Source of the DNA: an uncultured beta proteobacterium | GTDB lineage: Bacteria > Pseudomonadota > Gammaproteobacteria > Burkholderiales > Burkholderiaceae_C | DNA length: 6,110 nt | Assembly: GCA_903914985.1 (NCBI GenBank) | Contig: CAIWRE010000499.1 | Coordinates: 1-6,110, forward strand | Direction: 5' to 3' | Shown here: positions 5,367-6,110 of the stretch, in pieces | Layout: each line of letters opens with the position of its first letter | Position numbering within the stretch: the stretch's first letter is position 1 | Made by a program: the position numbers and the translations under genes | The notes under the pieces: model-generated | Databases searched by the model: none | What the model was told of the DNA's origin: nothing | The model's input: the letters and a program-made list of their open reading frames with translations, nothing else

Positions 5367-6110
5367 TTAAGCCGTAGCGGGGGTTGCGGTGTAGTCACTC
5401 GAATCGGTGCTCTGGTAGTTGAAGCTGATCTCGCCCCAGGTGTCCAAAGCGGCTTTGAGCGGTGAACAGGTTTGCGCTGCTTGCTTCAAAATGGTGGGGC
5501 CCTCCTCCAGAATATTGCGTCCTTCGTTGCGCGCCTTCACCATGGACTCGAGTGCCACGCGGTTAGCGACCGCTCCGGCCTGAATGCCCATGGGGTGGCC
5601 GATGGTGCCGCCGCCAAACTGCAGCACCACGTCGTCACCAAACAGGTCAATGAGCTGGTGCATTTGCCCGGCGTGAATACCGCCGGACGCCACGGGCATG
5701 ACCTTTTTCAAGTCTGCCCAGTCCTGGTCGAAATACAGGCCGCGCGGCAAGTCGGTCTTGGTATAGCTGTCGCGGCAAACGTTGTAATAGCCCTGCACGG
5801 TGAGCGGATCGCCCTCGAGCTTGCCCACGGCCGTGCCGGTGTGCAGATGGTCGCAACCCGCCAGGCGCAGCCACTTGGCGATGACGCGAAAGCTCACGCC
5901 ATGGTTTTTCTGGCGGGTGTAAGTGCCGTGGCCGGCACGGTGCATGTGCATGATCATGTCGTTCTTGCGGCACCAGTTGGCCATGGACTGAATGGCCGTG
6001 TAGCCAATCACCAGATCCACCATCACGATGACCGAGCCCAGGTCTTTGGCAAATTCGGCACGCTCGTACATGTCTTCCATGGTGGCGCCGGTAATGTTCA
6101 GGTAGCTGCC
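5367..6110 (-). CDS. cbbL: Rubisco large subunit, form IC (N-terminal half outside window)
   Basis: The C-terminal 247 residues of the catalytic large subunit, which fixes CO2 onto ribulose-1,5-bisphosphate. The frame stays open through the right edge, so the start, the N-terminal domain and the carbamylated-lysine motif are not in the window. The visible part is the TIM-barrel half. Active-site residues, in spinach numbering with fragment position in parentheses: H294 (57) and R295 (58) in HRAGH, H327 (90), loop-6 K334 (97) in TAVGKLEGD, S379 (142) in ASGGIHAGQM, and G403-G404 (166-167) in QFGGGTIGHPMG. All are present, so the protein should be active. The loop-6 surroundings and the C-terminal tail ALDTWGEISFNYQSTDSSDY are of the red-type form IC kind; the extended tail is where CbbX acts. 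It is the most upstream gene visible, and cbbS follows 29 bases later. Confidence 0.98.
   Translation of the reverse strand, partial: GSYLNITGATMEDMYERAEFAKDLGSVIVMVDLVIGYTAIQSMANWCRKNDMIMHMHRAGHGTYTRQKNHGVSFRVIAKWLRLAGCDHLHTGTAVGKLEGDPLTVQGYYNVCRDSYTKTDLPRGLYFDQDWADLKKVMPVASGGIHAGQMHQLIDLFGDDVVLQFGGGTIGHPMGIQAGAVANRVALESMVKARNEGRNILEEGPTILKQAAQTCSPLKAALDTWGEISFNYQSTDSSDYTATPATA

Noticed and set aside
4849..5370. A 173-codon plus-strand open frame covering cbbS antisense
   Set aside because: Fully opposite a clear Rubisco small subunit; no independent support.

Overview
The window carries the promoter-distal part of a Calvin-Benson-Bassham (cbb) operon on the minus strand. At its left edge it meets the 3' end of a (bacterio)chlorophyll biosynthesis gene on the plus strand. 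The proteins are form IC ('red-like') Rubisco, a red-type Rubisco activase, proteobacterial phosphoribulokinase and class I fructose-1,6-bisphosphatase. Together with the high GC content and a bciA/DVR-type 8-vinyl reductase, they point to a phototrophic proteobacterium. A photosynthetic betaproteobacterium of the Rhodoferax/Limnohabitans/Rubrivivax kind is most likely; this assignment is inferred from protein character and gene order, not from a marker gene.

Layout, left to right. Positions 2-466 (+) hold the C-terminal part of divinyl chlorophyllide 8-vinyl reductase (bciA), cut by the window edge. After 12 bases the convergent cbb operon begins. Read in its own direction (right to left) it is: cbbL (large subunit, N-terminal half outside the window, ending at 5367), cbbS (5337-4897), cbbX (4856-3891), cbbY (3875-3156), cbbF (3138-2047), cbbP (2028-1153) and a gph/cbbZ-type phosphoglycolate phosphatase (1156-479). 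Gaps are 29, 40, 15, 17 and 18 bases, and the last pair overlaps by 4 bases, so one polycistronic transcript is likely. The operon promoter and any CbbR site lie outside the window, upstream of cbbL.

How the genes work together: CbbF and CbbP drive regeneration of ribulose-1,5-bisphosphate (RuBP), and CbbP makes RuBP itself. CbbLS carboxylates RuBP. CbbX strips inhibitory sugar phosphates from Rubisco active sites. CbbY destroys a misfire inhibitor (xylulose-1,5-bisphosphate), and Gph removes 2-phosphoglycolate formed by oxygenation. The adjacent bciA product helps make the chlorophyll pigment that would power the cycle.

No stretch of 300 bases lacks a gene. I see no tRNA, rRNA, mobile element, CRISPR array or long repeat, and no previously undescribed system. 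The points worth a second look are the bciA-cbb junction, the shortened operon content (no cbbE, cbbT, cbbG, cbbK or cbbA here), and possible RNA structures at the operon end and in the cbbS-cbbX gap.
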